From NCBI RefSeq assembly GCF_006439355.1, contig NZ_VFTG01000005.1, positions 186,001 to 250,000 on the forward strand: a stretch of DNA of 64,000 bases. Direction: 5' to 3'. This stretch comes from Mesorhizobium sp. B4-1-3 (GTDB lineage: Bacteria > Pseudomonadota > Alphaproteobacteria > Rhizobiales > Rhizobiaceae). Within the stretch, counting starts at the first letter, position 1. Every line of letters begins with the position of its first letter. The notes under the pieces were generated by a model. The model had not been told where the DNA came from and made no database searches. It saw only the letters and a list, made by a program, of their open reading frames with translations. Shown here piece after piece: positions 30,352-39,651 of this stretch. The position numbers and the translations under genes were made by a program.

Positions 30352-30849
30352 ATGGCTCCAAACCCGGAACTTGGCGGCGAGACGCCGGTCGGTATTGATA
30401 TTTTCGTCGAGGCGGGCGATTGGCCGGCGGAAGCCGAGTTGACGCGGCTCGTCGATCGCGCCGTTGCAGCCGCCTTTGCCGAGACCGGCGCCGGCGGAGC
30501 TTCCGAGCTCAGCATCGTTTTTTCCGACGACGGCCATATCCGGACGCTCAATGCCGAATGGCGCGGCCAGGACAAGCCCACCAACGTGTTGTCCTTCCCG
30601 GCTTTTTCCTTCCCGAAAGGCGGCCGGCTGCCGCCGATGCTGGGCGACATCGTGCTCGCCTCCGAGACGGTGGCGCGCGAAGCCGCCCTGGAAGCCAAGC
30701 CGATTGAGAACCATATCACCCATCTCGTCATCCATGGCCTGTTGCATCTTCTGGGCCATGATCACGAGACCGACGCCGAGGCGGAGGAGATGGAAGCGAT
30801 AGAGCGCGCCGCGCTTGCGAGGCTTGCCATTCCCGATCCCTACGCGTAA
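30352..30849 (+). CDS. ybeY: Endoribonuclease YbeY
   Basis: A single-strand-specific metal-dependent endoribonuclease for 16S rRNA 3' maturation and ribosome quality control. The zinc motif [14 protein letters not shown] (about 123-136) is exact for the family, and the strand NVLSFPAF also fits. 165 aa is normal. It sits in the conserved order miaB-phoH-ybeY-corC-lnt. Confidence 0.95.
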   Translation: MAPNPELGGETPVGIDIFVEAGDWPAEAELTRLVDRAVAAAFAETGAGGASELSIVFSDDGHIRTLNAEWRGQDKPTNVLSFPAFSFPKGGRLPPMLGDIVLASETVAREAALEAKPIENHITHLVIHGLLHLLGHDHETDAEAEEMEAIERAALARLAIPDPYA

Positions 30850-30870
30850 CAAAAAAGCTCAATTGACCTG

Positions 30871-31953
30871 ATGGCGATGAACGACACACCAGAAACTGCC
30901 GCCCGCCCGGACGCCGGCAGTGCTGCCAAGCCTTCCGAAAAGACGGAAGAGGGCTCAAGTCCGAGTATTCCCACCGGCAGCGCGGCCGCCGAGCCGACGC
31001 ATGCCGGTCCTTCCCTCTTCGACCGCGTGCTTGGCCTGTTCCGGCACCGCAACGGCACCAGCCTGCGCGAGGAGATCGCCGGCGCGCTTGCCGAAACGGC
31101 GACCGACGCCGAATCCTTCTCGCCGGGCGAACGCGCCATGCTCAACAACATCCTGCGCCTGCGCGAGGTGCGGGTCGAGGACGTCATGGTGCCGCGCGCC
31201 GATATCGAGGCGGTCGAGATCAACACCACCCTTGGCGACCTGCTCGGTCTTTTCGAGCAGTCCGGCCATTCGCGTATGCCGGTCTATTCCGAGACGCTCG
31301 ACGATCCGCGCGGCATGGTCCACATTCGCGACGTGCTCGCCCACATCACCAAGGTCGCCCGCGTCAAGAAGGGCCGCACCAGGGCGAAGGCGCCGGCGAT
31401 GACGGCGCTCGACCTCGCGCAGGTCGATCTCTCGCGCACCATCGGCGATCTCAATCTGATCCGCCAGGTGCTGTTCGTGCCGCCCTCGATGCTCGCCTCC
31501 GACCTGATGGGCCGCATGCAGACGACGCGCACGCAGATGGCGCTGGTCATCGACGAATATGGCGGCACCGACGGCCTCGCCTCGCTGGAAGACATCGTCG
31601 AGATGGTGGTCGGCGACATCGAGGACGAGCATGACGACGACGAGCCGATGATCACGCAGACCGGCGACGGCGTCTTCGTCGTCGACGGCAAGGCCGAGAT
31701 CGACGAGGTCGCCAAGATGATCGGCGGGGATTTCGCCGCCGGCGAACATGGCGAATATGTCGACACCATCGGCGGCATGATCTTCAACACACTGGGCCGC
31801 GTCCCGGCCCGCGGCGAAGTCGTGCAGGCCATCCCGGGCTTCGAGTTCCATGTGCTCGACGCCGACCCGCGCCGCGTCAAGCGCGTGCGCATCGTGCAGA
31901 GTCAAAAGGGCGAGCGTCAGCGCCGCCGCGCGGCCCGCACCGAACAGGCCTGA
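30871..31953 (+). CDS. CorC/TlyC-like protein with CBS pair
   Basis: A cytoplasmic protein with a tandem CBS domain (about 95-215, EVRVEDVMVPRADIEAV and LVIDEYGGTDGLASLEDIVE) and a C-terminal CorC_HlyC domain (about 255-345). Members are often labelled haemolysin C or magnesium/cobalt efflux protein CorC. A membrane DUF21 domain is absent, as in CorC. The first ~50 residues are low complexity. Position between ybeY and lnt is conserved in many proteobacteria. The precise role is open. Confidence 0.9.
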   Translation: MAMNDTPETAARPDAGSAAKPSEKTEEGSSPSIPTGSAAAEPTHAGPSLFDRVLGLFRHRNGTSLREEIAGALAETATDAESFSPGERAMLNNILRLREVRVEDVMVPRADIEAVEINTTLGDLLGLFEQSGHSRMPVYSETLDDPRGMVHIRDVLAHITKVARVKKGRTRAKAPAMTALDLAQVDLSRTIGDLNLIRQVLFVPPSMLASDLMGRMQTTRTQMALVIDEYGGTDGLASLEDIVEMVVGDIEDEHDDDEPMITQTGDGVFVVDGKAEIDEVAKMIGGDFAAGEHGEYVDTIGGMIFNTLGRVPARGEVVQAIPGFEFHVLDADPRRVKRVRIVQSQKGERQRRRAARTEQA

Positions 31954-31959
31954 TATTCG

Positions 31960-32007
31960 GAGCAATTCCAGGAAGAGTGCGTAGCGTTTTTTCGTCCGGA
32001 ATTGCGT
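31960..32007. repeat. Short palindromic repeat, family 1, copy 1
   Basis: Starts GAGCAATTCCAGGAAGAGTG and ends TCCGGAATTGCG, so the outer arms GCAATTCC / GGAATTGC form a hairpin around the AGTG...GCGTTTTTT core. It fills most of the gap between the CorC-like gene and the glyoxalase-fold gene. Confidence 0.8.
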
Positions 32008-32025
32008 AGAAGGACTTGGAGCGGC

Positions 32026-32496
32026 ATGCCGATCGACGATCCGTTCAAGCACGCGGTCCTGGGCTCAGGCGTCTTCTATCGCGATCCGCGCGCGGCATTG
32101 GCCTTTCTGCAGGCGGCCTTCGGCTTCGAGCCGAGCGTGCTGGTGAGCGACGCCGACGACCGGCTCGTGCATGCTGAAATGCGTTTCGGCGACGGCTACA
32201 TCATTGTCGATTCCGAATGGGATGAGCGTATCGCCAGTCCCGCCTCCGTCGGCGGCAGGAACACGCAAGCCGTCTATGTCCGTTTGCAGCAAGATATTGA
32301 TGCTCATTGCGAGCAAGCGCGCGCGGCGGGCGCGGAAATCGTCGAGGAGCCCGCCGATCATTTCTACGGCGAGCGCCAATATCGTGCCCGTGATCCCGAA
32401 GGCCATGTCTGGACATTCACGCGCACCGTGCGTGTTGTGCCCAAGGACGAAGCTGAGCGGCTGAGCGGCCTGCGCATCGAGGGCTGGCATAAATAG
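32026..32496 (+). CDS. Glyoxalase/bleomycin resistance (VOC) fold protein
   Basis: A 156-aa vicinal-oxygen-chelate fold protein resembling the PhnB/YdcJ-like group. Two beta-alpha-beta-beta-beta halves can be read: FYRDPRAALAFLQAAFGFEP ... MRFGDGYIIVDSE, and QDIDAHCEQARAAGAEIVEE ... YRARDPEGHVWTFT, with the DPEGHVW ending typical of VOC proteins. The start was set at the ATG after TTGGAG. No catalytic role can be assigned. It sits between a palindromic repeat and lnt. Confidence 0.8.
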   Translation: MPIDDPFKHAVLGSGVFYRDPRAALAFLQAAFGFEPSVLVSDADDRLVHAEMRFGDGYIIVDSEWDERIASPASVGGRNTQAVYVRLQQDIDAHCEQARAAGAEIVEEPADHFYGERQYRARDPEGHVWTFTRTVRVVPKDEAERLSGLRIEGWHK

Positions 32497-32592
32497 AAAG
32501 ACCGTGTATCAGGCCGCGCTTATCCGGGTTTGGATCGGGCGGCACAGCCTGTTAAATCTCTAGCTCCTGATTCGCGCGACTTGGGAAGCTTG

Positions 32593-34179
32593 ATGCAGCG
32601 CTTTGCCGGCCGGATAATTCTGCTGTGGGGGTGGCGGCGGTCGCTGGTGGCCTTTGCCGCAGGGGCGCTGGCGGTGCTTGCCCAGGCGCCCTACGATTTC
32701 TTCGCCGTTTGCTTCGTCTCGTTTCCGGTGCTCGTCTGGCTGCTCGACGGCGCCACCGGCGAGGCTTCCGATGGCTGGTTCCGGCGTCTGAGGCCGGCTT
32801 TCGCCACCGGCTGGTGGTTCGGCTTCGGCTACTTCCTCGCCGGTCTCTGGTGGATCGGCCAGGCATTGCTGGTCGAGGCCGACAGCTTCGCCTGGGCCTT
32901 GCCCTTCGCCGTTGTTGGCATCCCTTTCGCGCTGGCCATCTTCTATGGCTTTGCCACCGTGGTGGCACGGCTGTTCTGGAGCAGCGATATCGGCCGCATC
33001 GCCGCGCTCGCCTTCGGCTTCGGCCTTGCCGAATGGCTGCGCGACTTCCTCTTCACCGGCTTTCCCTGGAACGCCGTCGGCTATGCTGCCATGCCGGTGC
33101 CGCTCCTGATGCAGAGCGTGTCGGTGACCGGCATGATCGGCATGAACGCGCTCGCCGTCTTCCTGTTTTCCCTTCCCGCGCTCGTCGCGGCGCGCCGGCA
33201 TCTGAGGCTGGGTATCGCCCTGTTCATCATCCTCGTCGTCGCCCATGTCGGCTTCGGCTATTTCAGGCTCGCCACCCCGGTGAAACCGACACGCTCGATC
33301 GATGTCCGCATCGTCCAGCCCGCGGTCGATCTCAGTGAAAAATGGGACGCCTCGGTGCGCGACCGCATCTTCGCAACTTTGCTGGGGATATCGGGGAAAG
33401 CGCCGGAAGAGGGGCATGCCAAGCCGCAGCTCATCCTGTGGCCGGAGACGTCGGTGCCGTTCCTGTTCACCGAGCGTCCGGACGCGCTGACGGCGCTAGG
33501 CGATATGCTGGCCGACGGCCAGATGCTGATTGCCGGTGTCGTGCGCGAGGAGGGCGGATCGGCGAGCGCCGGCAGCCGCTATTACAATTCCGTCGTGGCG
33601 ATCAACGACAAGGGCGAGATCGTCGATGCGGTAGACAAGGTGCATCTGGTGCCCTTCGGCGAGTATCTGCCCTTCGCCGACCTGTTCGAACGCTTCGGCA
33701 TCGGCCAGCTCGTTGCCGGACCGATGAATTTTGCAGCCGGAAACGAGCGGCATCCGATCGGCGTGCCGGGCGGCCTGCGCGCTGCTCCGTTCATCTGCTA
33801 CGAGGTGATCTTTCCCGATCTCGTCGCCGCCGACGCTGCGTCATCTGACGTAATTGTGAACGTCACCAATGACGCCTGGTTCGGCGATACGCCAGGCCCC
33901 TATCAACACTTCAGGCAGGCCCAGATTCGTGCCGTGGAGAATGGATTGCCGCTGTTGCGCGCGGCCAACAACGGCATCTCCGCCGTTGTCGATTCGCGCG
34001 GACGCATTGTCGATGCGCTTGCCGTCGACGCACGCGGCGCCATCGACGCGCATGTGCCGGTCTCTGGGCGCGCGCTCCTGTCTCCCGACCAGCGGCGCAT
34101 TAACGGATTGCTGATCATGTTGCTGTTTGCGCTCGCCGCCTTCACATTGAATGTAAGGCAGCGGCTACGGGTGAATTGA
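32593..34179 (+). CDS. lnt: Apolipoprotein N-acyltransferase
   Basis: An inner-membrane enzyme that adds the third acyl chain to the N-terminal cysteine of lipoproteins; two or more predicted lipoproteins are encoded in this window. Six to eight hydrophobic segments fill residues 10-220 and a nitrilase domain follows with the triad E285 (WPETSVP), K349 ([13 protein letters not shown]) and C402 (FICYEV). The ATG start begins [16 protein letters not shown], the family N-terminus; a TTG 63 nt upstream is less likely. In Sinorhizobium the same gene was found as actA, an acid-tolerance locus, next to phrR, the same order as here. Confidence 0.95.
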   Translation: MQRFAGRIILLWGWRRSLVAFAAGALAVLAQAPYDFFAVCFVSFPVLVWLLDGATGEASDGWFRRLRPAFATGWWFGFGYFLAGLWWIGQALLVEADSFAWALPFAVVGIPFALAIFYGFATVVARLFWSSDIGRIAALAFGFGLAEWLRDFLFTGFPWNAVGYAAMPVPLLMQSVSVTGMIGMNALAVFLFSLPALVAARRHLRLGIALFIILVVAHVGFGYFRLATPVKPTRSIDVRIVQPAVDLSEKWDASVRDRIFATLLGISGKAPEEGHAKPQLILWPETSVPFLFTERPDALTALGDMLADGQMLIAGVVREEGGSASAGSRYYNSVVAINDKGEIVDAVDKVHLVPFGEYLPFADLFERFGIGQLVAGPMNFAAGNERHPIGVPGGLRAAPFICYEVIFPDLVAADAASSDVIVNVTNDAWFGDTPGPYQHFRQAQIRAVENGLPLLRAANNGISAVVDSRGRIVDALAVDARGAIDAHVPVSGRALLSPDQRRINGLLIMLLFALAAFTLNVRQRLRVN

Positions 34180-34319
34180 CAGTCGGCACATTAGAAACTC
34201 ATACTGTAATGCCTAAAATTTTCTCGAAGTCGGTTGGAGGGTTCTGTTGGGGCAGGTGGCTCCGGCTTCATATGGGCGGAACAAAATAGAAAAAGCCGGA
34301 AAAATTCGGCGAGGAAAAA

Positions 34320-34742
34320 ATGATAGAAGAGAACAAGAAGAAGCCGAATCCGATCGACATCCATGTCGGGAGCCGCATCCGGCTGCGTCGCAATATGCTT
34401 GGAATGAGCCAGGAAAAGCTGGGTGAAAATCTCGGCATCACCTTTCAGCAGATACAGAAGTACGAGAAGGGCACGAACAGGGTGGGCGCCAGCCGTCTGC
34501 AGGCAATCGCCTCCATCCTGAGCGTTCCCGTCGCCTTCTTCTTCGAGGATGCCCCGGGCGAGGAGACCGGCGGCGGCAATCGGGGATTTGCCGAAGACTC
34601 CTCGATGGCCTTCGCCATCGAATTCTGCGGCAGTCCCGAGGGGCTTCAGCTCAACCGGGCTTTTGTCAAAATCGGCGACGTCAAGGTGCGCCGCCGGATC
34701 ATCGATCTGGTCAAGGCGCTCTCCGCCGACGACGCCGACTGA
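34320..34742 (+). CDS. XRE-family transcriptional regulator, PhrR/PraR-like
   Basis: A 140-aa DNA-binding protein with a helix-turn-helix of the Cro/CI class at about 16-72 (IRLRRNMLGMSQEKLGENLG, then ITFQQIQKYEKGTNRV). The C-terminal half is conserved among alphaproteobacterial regulators of this type. Its place between lnt and metK matches phrR of Sinorhizobium medicae (induced at low pH) and praR of Rhizobium leguminosarum (adhesion/biofilm control). GAGGAAAAA precedes the ATG. A small gccg/cggc hairpin lies just upstream of the site and could influence translation. Confidence 0.85.
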   Translation: MIEENKKKPNPIDIHVGSRIRLRRNMLGMSQEKLGENLGITFQQIQKYEKGTNRVGASRLQAIASILSVPVAFFFEDAPGEETGGGNRGFAEDSSMAFAIEFCGSPEGLQLNRAFVKIGDVKVRRRIIDLVKALSADDAD

Positions 34743-34749
34743 CTTTTAC

Positions 34750-34786
34750 CTATGCCGCCGGCGGGGTCCTGCCGCCGGTGGCATAG
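34750..34786 (+). terminator. Long hairpin after the phrR-like gene
   Basis: Arms ctatgccgccggcgg and ccgccggtggcatag form a 15-bp stem with one G-U pair and a 7-nt loop, starting 8 nt after the stop codon. No T run follows, so it may act as a Rho-independent terminator only weakly, or as a 3' stabiliser. It could also be the first element of the metK leader. Confidence 0.5.
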
Positions 34787-34819
34787 CCGACTTTGCCTTC
34801 CATTCATGCCAGATCCGTC

Positions 34820-34894
34820 GCGCCGCTTGACGAGCGGCGCCCGGCACCGCTAACACGTGGCGCGCCAAAATCGGCAGGCCTGCCGATCTTTTTT
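34820..34894 (+). promoter_or_regulatory. Candidate metK leader attenuator (two hairpins and T run)
   Basis: Two hairpins precede metK. The first has perfect 8-bp arms gcgccgct/agcggcgc with a 5-nt loop (34820-34840). The second is the self-complementary atcggcaggcctgccgat (34870-34887) followed at once by CTTTTTT, a canonical intrinsic terminator just 15 nt before the start codon and directly before the AGAGGGG ribosome binding site. A terminator in that place is expected of a leader that switches metK transcription. I do not recognise a known SAM riboswitch class in it. Confidence 0.55.
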
Positions 34895-34909
34895 CAAGAG
34901 GGGACACCC

Positions 34910-36175
34910 GTGACGCGGCAGAATTATCTCTTCACCTCGGAATCCGTCTCCGAGGGCCATCCCGACAAAGTCTGTGACCGTATCTCCGACGAGATCGTCG
35001 ATCTGGTCTATCGCGAAGCCAAGAAGACGGGCATGGATCCGTGGAAGGTGCGCGTCGCCTGCGAGACGCTGGCCACCACCAACCGTGTCGTCATTGCCGG
35101 CGAGGTCCGCGTTCCGGACACGCTTTTGAAGAAGGACAAGACGGGCAACGTCCTCAAGGATGCGTCCGGCCATCCGGTGGTCAACCCGGCCAAGTTCAAG
35201 TCCGTTGCCCGCAAGGCGATCCGCGAGATCGGATACGAGCAGTCCGGCTTCCACTGGAAGACCGCCAAGATCGACGTGCTGCTGCACGGCCAGTCGCCCG
35301 ACATCGGCCAGGGCGTCGACAACGCCGCCGACCGCCAGGGTGAGGAAGGCGCGGGCGACCAGGGCATCATGTTCGGCTACGCCTGCCGTGAGACGCCCGA
35401 CCTGATGCCGGCGCCGATCTACTACAGCCACAAGATTCTCGAATTGCTGGCCGCGGCGCGCCATGAAGGCAATGGCGAGGCCGGTAAGCTCGGCCCGGAC
35501 GCCAAGAGCCAGGTCACCGTGCGCTATGCCGACGGCAAGGCCGCCGAGGTCACGCAGATCGTGCTCTCCACCCAGCATCTCGATGCGAGCTGGGACTCCA
35601 AGAAGGTCCGCAAGGTGGTCGAGCCCTATATCCGCGAGGCGCTCGGCGACCTGAAGATCGCCGAGGACTGCAACTGGTACATCAACCCGACCGGCAAGTT
35701 CGTCATCGGCGGGCCTGACGGCGATGCCGGCCTCACTGGCCGCAAGATCATCGTCGACACCTATGGCGGCGCGGCACCGCATGGCGGCGGCGCCTTCTCG
35801 GGCAAGGACACGACCAAGGTCGACCGTTCGGCCGCCTATGCGGCCCGCTACCTGGCCAAGAACGTGGTGGCGGCCAAGCTTGCCGACCGCTGCACCATCC
35901 AGCTCTCCTACGCCATTGGCGTCGCCCAGCCGTTGTCGGTCTATGTCGACCTGCACGGCACCGGCAAGGTCGAGGAAGCGAAGCTCGAAGAGGCGCTGCG
36001 CAAGGTGATGGACCTGTCGCCGTCGGGCATCCGCCGTCATCTCGATTTGAACAAGCCGATCTATGCAAAAACCTCGTCCTACGGCCATTTCGGCCGCAAG
36101 GCCGGTCGCGACGGCTCCTTCTCCTGGGAGAAGACCGATCTCGCCAAGGCGCTCAAGGACGCCGTAGCCGCCTGA
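34910..36175 (+). CDS. metK: S-adenosylmethionine synthetase
   Basis: Makes SAM from ATP and methionine; SAM feeds MiaB, TrmB and the RsmC-like enzyme of this window. Signatures: [16 protein letters not shown] (about 11-26), the hexapeptide region [12 protein letters not shown] (about 145-156) and the P-loop-like GGGAFSGKD near 293. 421 aa, a little longer than the ~384 of E. coli, with the extra segments usual in alphaproteobacteria. GTG is the start: it follows AGAGGGG, and the protein begins [12 protein letters not shown]. The leader carries a terminator hairpin; the stop overlaps the proposed start of trmB. Confidence 0.96.
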   Translation: MTRQNYLFTSESVSEGHPDKVCDRISDEIVDLVYREAKKTGMDPWKVRVACETLATTNRVVIAGEVRVPDTLLKKDKTGNVLKDASGHPVVNPAKFKSVARKAIREIGYEQSGFHWKTAKIDVLLHGQSPDIGQGVDNAADRQGEEGAGDQGIMFGYACRETPDLMPAPIYYSHKILELLAAARHEGNGEAGKLGPDAKSQVTVRYADGKAAEVTQIVLSTQHLDASWDSKKVRKVVEPYIREALGDLKIAEDCNWYINPTGKFVIGGPDGDAGLTGRKIIVDTYGGAAPHGGGAFSGKDTTKVDRSAAYAARYLAKNVVAAKLADRCTIQLSYAIGVAQPLSVYVDLHGTGKVEEAKLEEALRKVMDLSPSGIRRHLDLNKPIYAKTSSYGHFGRKAGRDGSFSWEKTDLAKALKDAVAA

Positions 36176-36882
36176 CGCCAGCGGACGCAAAGGACAGGCC
36201 GAGCCGGGCGACCGAAGGATTCTTCGGCCGCCGGCACGGCAAGACCATACGCCCGCAGCAGGCGCTCGCGCTCGAAAGCGGGCTGCGCGAGTATCGGATC
36301 GACCTGACGGCGCACGCGCCGGCTGACCTCAGCACCTTGTTCAAGACGCAGGTTTCGGCGCTGCAGCTGGAAATCGGCTTCGGCGGCGGCGAACATCTCC
36401 TGCATCGCGCCACGGTAGCCCCGCAGATCGGCTTCATCGGCGTTGAGCCCTTCGTCAACGGCATGGCCAAGATGATGACGGCGCTGGGCAAGACGCCGCT
36501 TGCCAATCTCAAGGTCTATGACGACGACGCCACGCGACTGCTCGACTGGCTGCCGTCAGCCTCGCTCGACGGCATCGACCTGCTCTATCCCGATCCGTGG
36601 CCGAAGAAGAAGCACTGGAAACGGCGCTTCGTCGGTCCGGCCAATCTCGCCCGCTTTGCCCGGGTGCTGAAAGCCGGAGGCAGGTTCCGCTTCGCCTCCG
36701 ATATCGACAGCTACGTGAACTGGACGCTGCTTGCCTGCCGGCATCGCGGCGACTTTGAGTGGCAAGCGCGAGACGCTGCCGATTGGCACCGGCCCTATGC
36801 GGGCTGGCCCGGCACCCGTTACGAGGCCAAGGCGATACGCGAGGGACGCCGGCCTGCCTATCTGACCTTCATTCGGCAATAG
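36172..36882 (+). CDS. trmB: tRNA (guanine-N7)-methyltransferase, proposed CTG start
   Basis: A SAM-dependent enzyme making m7G46 in tRNA. The SAM motif [30 protein letters not shown] (substrate/catalytic block) and the C-terminal [13 protein letters not shown] are all diagnostic. The conserved N-terminal block [16 protein letters not shown] is also encoded in frame, yet no ATG, GTG or TTG lies upstream of it; the first is a TTG at 36337 that would remove it. The only plausible start is CTG at 36172, in a CTGA overlap with the metK stop, giving 236 aa, normal for the family. A mutated start codon or sequence error cannot be excluded. Confidence 0.85.
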   Translation: MTPADAKDRPSRATEGFFGRRHGKTIRPQQALALESGLREYRIDLTAHAPADLSTLFKTQVSALQLEIGFGGGEHLLHRATVAPQIGFIGVEPFVNGMAKMMTALGKTPLANLKVYDDDATRLLDWLPSASLDGIDLLYPDPWPKKKHWKRRFVGPANLARFARVLKAGGRFRFASDIDSYVNWTLLACRHRGDFEWQARDAADWHRPYAGWPGTRYEAKAIREGRRPAYLTFIRQ

Positions 36883-36946
36883 GTAGCCGAGTCTCTGTAT
36901 CGCATTTATCGCTACAGATCGCTACGTTGCCGGCAAGAAGACAGCC

Positions 36947-37229
36947 ATGGTCGCCACGGTCGGACGCAAGGAATATCCGATCTCGATGCGCCTGCCGGAA
37001 GCGGACGTGGCGATCATCGATCGCGCCGCCAGCCTGGTCCCGCACGGATTTCGTGCTCGATGCCGCCGTGCGCGCGGCCGAGGATGAAGCGGCGCAATTC
37101 TGGCAACGGCAGGGATTTCTCCCGACGAAGGACAATCCGCTTGTCCTGTTTCGTTCGATCGCTGCAATCGCCGCTCGCTCGTGGAGGCTCAAAGGTAAGG
37201 TGAGGCGCCGCCTGTGCCGGCAGGCTTGA
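36947..37229 (+). pseudogene. Remnant of a DUF1778-GNAT (TacAT-type) toxin-antitoxin locus
   Basis: The first frame encodes MVATVGRKEYPISMRLPEAD and goes on VAIIDRAASL, the N-terminal ribbon-helix-helix start of a DUF1778 antitoxin, then runs off-frame and stops at 37085. From about 37037 the continuation SRTDFVLDAAVRAAED of the same antitoxin is found in the next frame, joined directly to AAQFWQRQGFLPTKDNPLVL and FRSIAAI, the C-terminal end of a GNAT toxin. So the antitoxin is frameshifted, its C-terminus lost, and most of the toxin deleted. Direct repeats ATCGCTAC at 36908 and 36918, ahead of the ATG, may be the old operator. Confidence 0.75.
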
Positions 37230-37254
37230 AACACCGGCGGCAATCGTCTATATC
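37226..37254 (+). promoter_or_regulatory. Candidate sigma70 promoter of the rimP-nusA-infB operon
   Basis: TTGAAA (37226-37231), a 17-bp spacer and TATATC (37249-37254), close to consensus and correctly placed ahead of the leader hairpin and rimP. The -35 overlaps the last codons of the toxin-antitoxin remnant. Confidence 0.6.
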
Positions 37255-37282
37255 AGCGTCAAATTCTTGGTCGGTTATGACG

Positions 37283-37314
37283 AAGAGTGGGTCCACCCGG
37301 TCCCGCTCTTTTTT
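37283..37314 (+). promoter_or_regulatory. Terminator-like hairpin in the rimP leader
   Basis: Arms aagagtggg and cccgctctt (one G-U pair) with a 10-nt loop are followed by a run of T, overlapping the descending arm to TTTTTT at 37309-37314. This is a canonical intrinsic terminator, and it lies between the promoter and rimP, about 40 nt ahead of the ATG. Since nusA, whose product governs termination, is the next gene, an autoregulatory attenuator is a natural reading. Leader regulation of rimP-nusA operons is known in other proteobacteria. Confidence 0.65.
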
Positions 37315-37353
37315 ATTACCCGCCGGCCGGAAGCCAAAAGCGACAGGGATCCG

Positions 37354-37986
37354 ATGACTGCAGCGGCAAGCGAGGCCGACGACCGTATCATCCGCGAAAG
37401 CGGCATCGATGCGCGCATTGCGCTGATCGTGCAGCCGGTGCTCAAGGCGATCGGCTTCCGTCTCGTGCGGGTGCAGTTGACCGGCCAGAACGGGCTCACG
37501 CTGCAGATCATGGCCGAGCGCGAAGACGGCACCATGACCGTCGAGGACTGCGAAGAAGTCAGTCGTGCGGTGTCGCCGGCGCTCGATGTCGATGATCCGA
37601 TCGAAAAGGCATATCATCTCGAAGTGTCCTCGCCCGGCATCGACCGGCCGCTGGTGCGCAAATCGGATTTCACCGCCTGGACCGGCCATCTGGTCAAGCT
37701 GGAGACGTCGGTCCTCATTGGCGACCGCAAGCGCTTCAAGGGCAAGATCGCCGATGCCGATGCCGACGGCATCCTGGTCGAGCGCGACAAGGCGGCCTAT
37801 GGCGAGGAGCCGACGGTGCGCGTGCCTTATGACGCGATCGCCGAGGCCCGGCTGGTGCTGACCGACGATCTCATCCGCGATGCCCTGTCGAAGGACAACC
37901 GGGCGCGCAAGGAAGCCAGGAAACGCCGCGGCGAGGCGCAAGACGCCGGCGCGGACGAAGAAAACGAAACCGAACAGGAAAGTTGA
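37354..37986 (+). CDS. rimP: Ribosome maturation factor RimP
   Basis: Needed for 30S subunit maturation. The N-terminal domain ([22 protein letters not shown], about 23-45), [20 protein letters not shown], and [15 protein letters not shown] (about 90-104) are exact family motifs, and an SH3-like C-terminal domain follows. The charged tail ([21 protein letters not shown]) is typical of alphaproteobacteria. The start ATG follows CAGGGA; 210 aa. First gene of the rimP-nusA-ylxR-infB operon. Confidence 0.95.
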   Translation: MTAAASEADDRIIRESGIDARIALIVQPVLKAIGFRLVRVQLTGQNGLTLQIMAEREDGTMTVEDCEEVSRAVSPALDVDDPIEKAYHLEVSSPGIDRPLVRKSDFTAWTGHLVKLETSVLIGDRKRFKGKIADADADGILVERDKAAYGEEPTVRVPYDAIAEARLVLTDDLIRDALSKDNRARKEARKRRGEAQDAGADEENETEQES

Positions 37987-38032
37987 TTGAGTAGCCGGGC
38001 CATCTGCCCGGCGCGAAATCGGGAGAAAGACA

Positions 38033-39628
38033 ATGGTTGTAAGCGCCAACAGGCTTGAACTGCTGCAGATCGCCGACGCGGTCGCGCGTGAAAAGTCGAT
38101 CGACAAGCAGATCGTCATCGCGGCCATGGCCGACGCGATCCAGAAGGCGGCGCGCTCCCGCTATGGCCAGGAAACCAACATCCGCGCCGACATCAACCCG
38201 AACACCGGCGAGATGAAGCTGCAGCGGCTGATGGAAGTGGTCGAGAAGGTCGAGGACTACGCGACGCAGATCGCGCTTTCCACGGCCCGCGAGCGCAACC
38301 CCGACGCCCAGATCGGCGACTTCATCGCCGAGCAGTTGCCGCCGATGGATTTCGGCCGCATCGCCGCCCAGTCGGCCAAGCAGGTCATCGTGCAGAAGGT
38401 GCGCGAGGCCGAGCGCGACCGTCAGTATGACGAATACAAGGACCGCATCGGCGAGATCGTCAACGGCACCGTCAAGCGCGTCGAATACGGCAATGTCATC
38501 GTCGATCTCGGCCGTGGCGAGGCGATCATCCGTCGCGACGAGCTGATCCCGCGCGAGAACTACAAATATGGCGACCGCGTGCGGGCCTATGTCTATGATG
38601 TGCGCCGCGAGCAGCGCGGGCCGCAGATCTTCCTGTCGCGCACGCATCCGCAGTTCATGGCCAAGCTCTTCACCATGGAAGTGCCGGAAATCTACGACGG
38701 CATCATCGAGATCAAGTCGGTTGCCCGCGATCCGGGTTCGCGCGCCAAGATCGCCGTCATCTCGCGCGATTCTTCGATCGATCCGGTCGGCGCCTGCGTC
38801 GGCATGCGCGGCAGCCGCGTCCAGGCGGTGGTCGGCGAGTTGCAGGGCGAAAAGATCGACATCATTCCGTGGTCGCCGTCGGCCGCTTCCTTCATCGTCA
38901 ACGCGTTGCAGCCGGCCGAGGTCGCCAAGGTGGTGCTGGACGAGGATGCCGAGCGCATCGAGGTGGTGGTGCCGGACGACCAGCTGTCGCTGGCCATCGG
39001 TCGCCGCGGCCAGAACGTGCGGCTCGCCTCGCAGCTCACCGGCTGGGATATCGACATCCTGACCGAGCAGGAAGAGAGCGAGCGTCGCCAGAAGGAATTC
39101 GTCGAGCGATCGGCGCTGTTCATGGAAGCTCTCGACGTCGACGAGATGGTCGGCCAGGTGCTCGCCTCCGAAGGCTTCACCAGCGTCGAGGAAGTCGCCT
39201 ATGTCGACTCCGGCGAAATCTCGTCGATCGACGGCTTCGATGAGGACACCGCTTCGGAAATCCAGACCCGCGCCCGCGAATATCTGGAAAAGATCGAGGC
39301 CGAGCACGACGAAAAGCGCAAGGCGCTGGGCGTCAAGGACGAGCTGCGCGAGATCCCCGGCATCACCACCGCCATGATGGTGACGCTCGGCGAGGACGGC
39401 GTGAAAACCATCGAGGACTTCGCCGGTTATGCCGCCGACGACCTGATCGGCTGGAAAGAGCGCAAGGACGGCGAGACCAAGGTCTATCCGGGCGTGCTCG
39501 CCAGCCACGGCGTCTCGCGCGCCGAGGCCGAGCAGATGGTGCTTGCCGCCCGCAAGAAGGCCGGCTGGATCACCGAGCAAGAGCTCGCCGCCGAAGAGAC
39601 AGCGGCCGACGAAACCGTCGGTGCGTGA
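38033..39628 (+). CDS. nusA: Transcription termination/antitermination factor NusA
   Basis: An RNA polymerase-binding elongation factor. The order is: N-terminal polymerase-binding domain (1-130), S1 domain ([20 protein letters not shown], about 140-200), KH1 ([20 protein letters not shown]), KH2 ([24 protein letters not shown]) and acidic/helical C-terminal repeats, reaching 531 aa. GGGAGAAAG precedes the ATG. It may control its own operon through the terminator-like hairpin ahead of rimP. Confidence 0.97.
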   Translation: MVVSANRLELLQIADAVAREKSIDKQIVIAAMADAIQKAARSRYGQETNIRADINPNTGEMKLQRLMEVVEKVEDYATQIALSTARERNPDAQIGDFIAEQLPPMDFGRIAAQSAKQVIVQKVREAERDRQYDEYKDRIGEIVNGTVKRVEYGNVIVDLGRGEAIIRRDELIPRENYKYGDRVRAYVYDVRREQRGPQIFLSRTHPQFMAKLFTMEVPEIYDGIIEIKSVARDPGSRAKIAVISRDSSIDPVGACVGMRGSRVQAVVGELQGEKIDIIPWSPSAASFIVNALQPAEVAKVVLDEDAERIEVVVPDDQLSLAIGRRGQNVRLASQLTGWDIDILTEQEESERRQKEFVERSALFMEALDVDEMVGQVLASEGFTSVEEVAYVDSGEISSIDGFDEDTASEIQTRAREYLEKIEAEHDEKRKALGVKDELREIPGITTAMMVTLGEDGVKTIEDFAGYAADDLIGWKERKDGETKVYPGVLASHGVSRAEAEQMVLAARKKAGWITEQELAAEETAADETVGA

Positions 39629-39651
39629 GGTGACCACCAATCGCAAAGCCC

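Noticed and set aside
34743..34909. SAM-II riboswitch ahead of metK
   Set aside because: The region has hairpins and a terminator but not the conserved SAM-II pseudoknot sequences as I recall them; it is reported only as an unclassified leader.
36759..36946. Upstream part of a 156-codon plus-strand frame covering the end of trmB
   Set aside because: It is out of frame with trmB and has no family similarity; only its 3' part (from about 37037) carries antitoxin/toxin remnants.
37871..39646. A 591-codon open frame on the minus strand opposite nusA (similar long frames lie opposite dnaX, gabT, infB, pnp and fabB)
   Set aside because: High-GC codon bias opens antisense frames; the translations are His/Arg/Asp-rich, match no family, and the opposite strand encodes clear conserved proteins.
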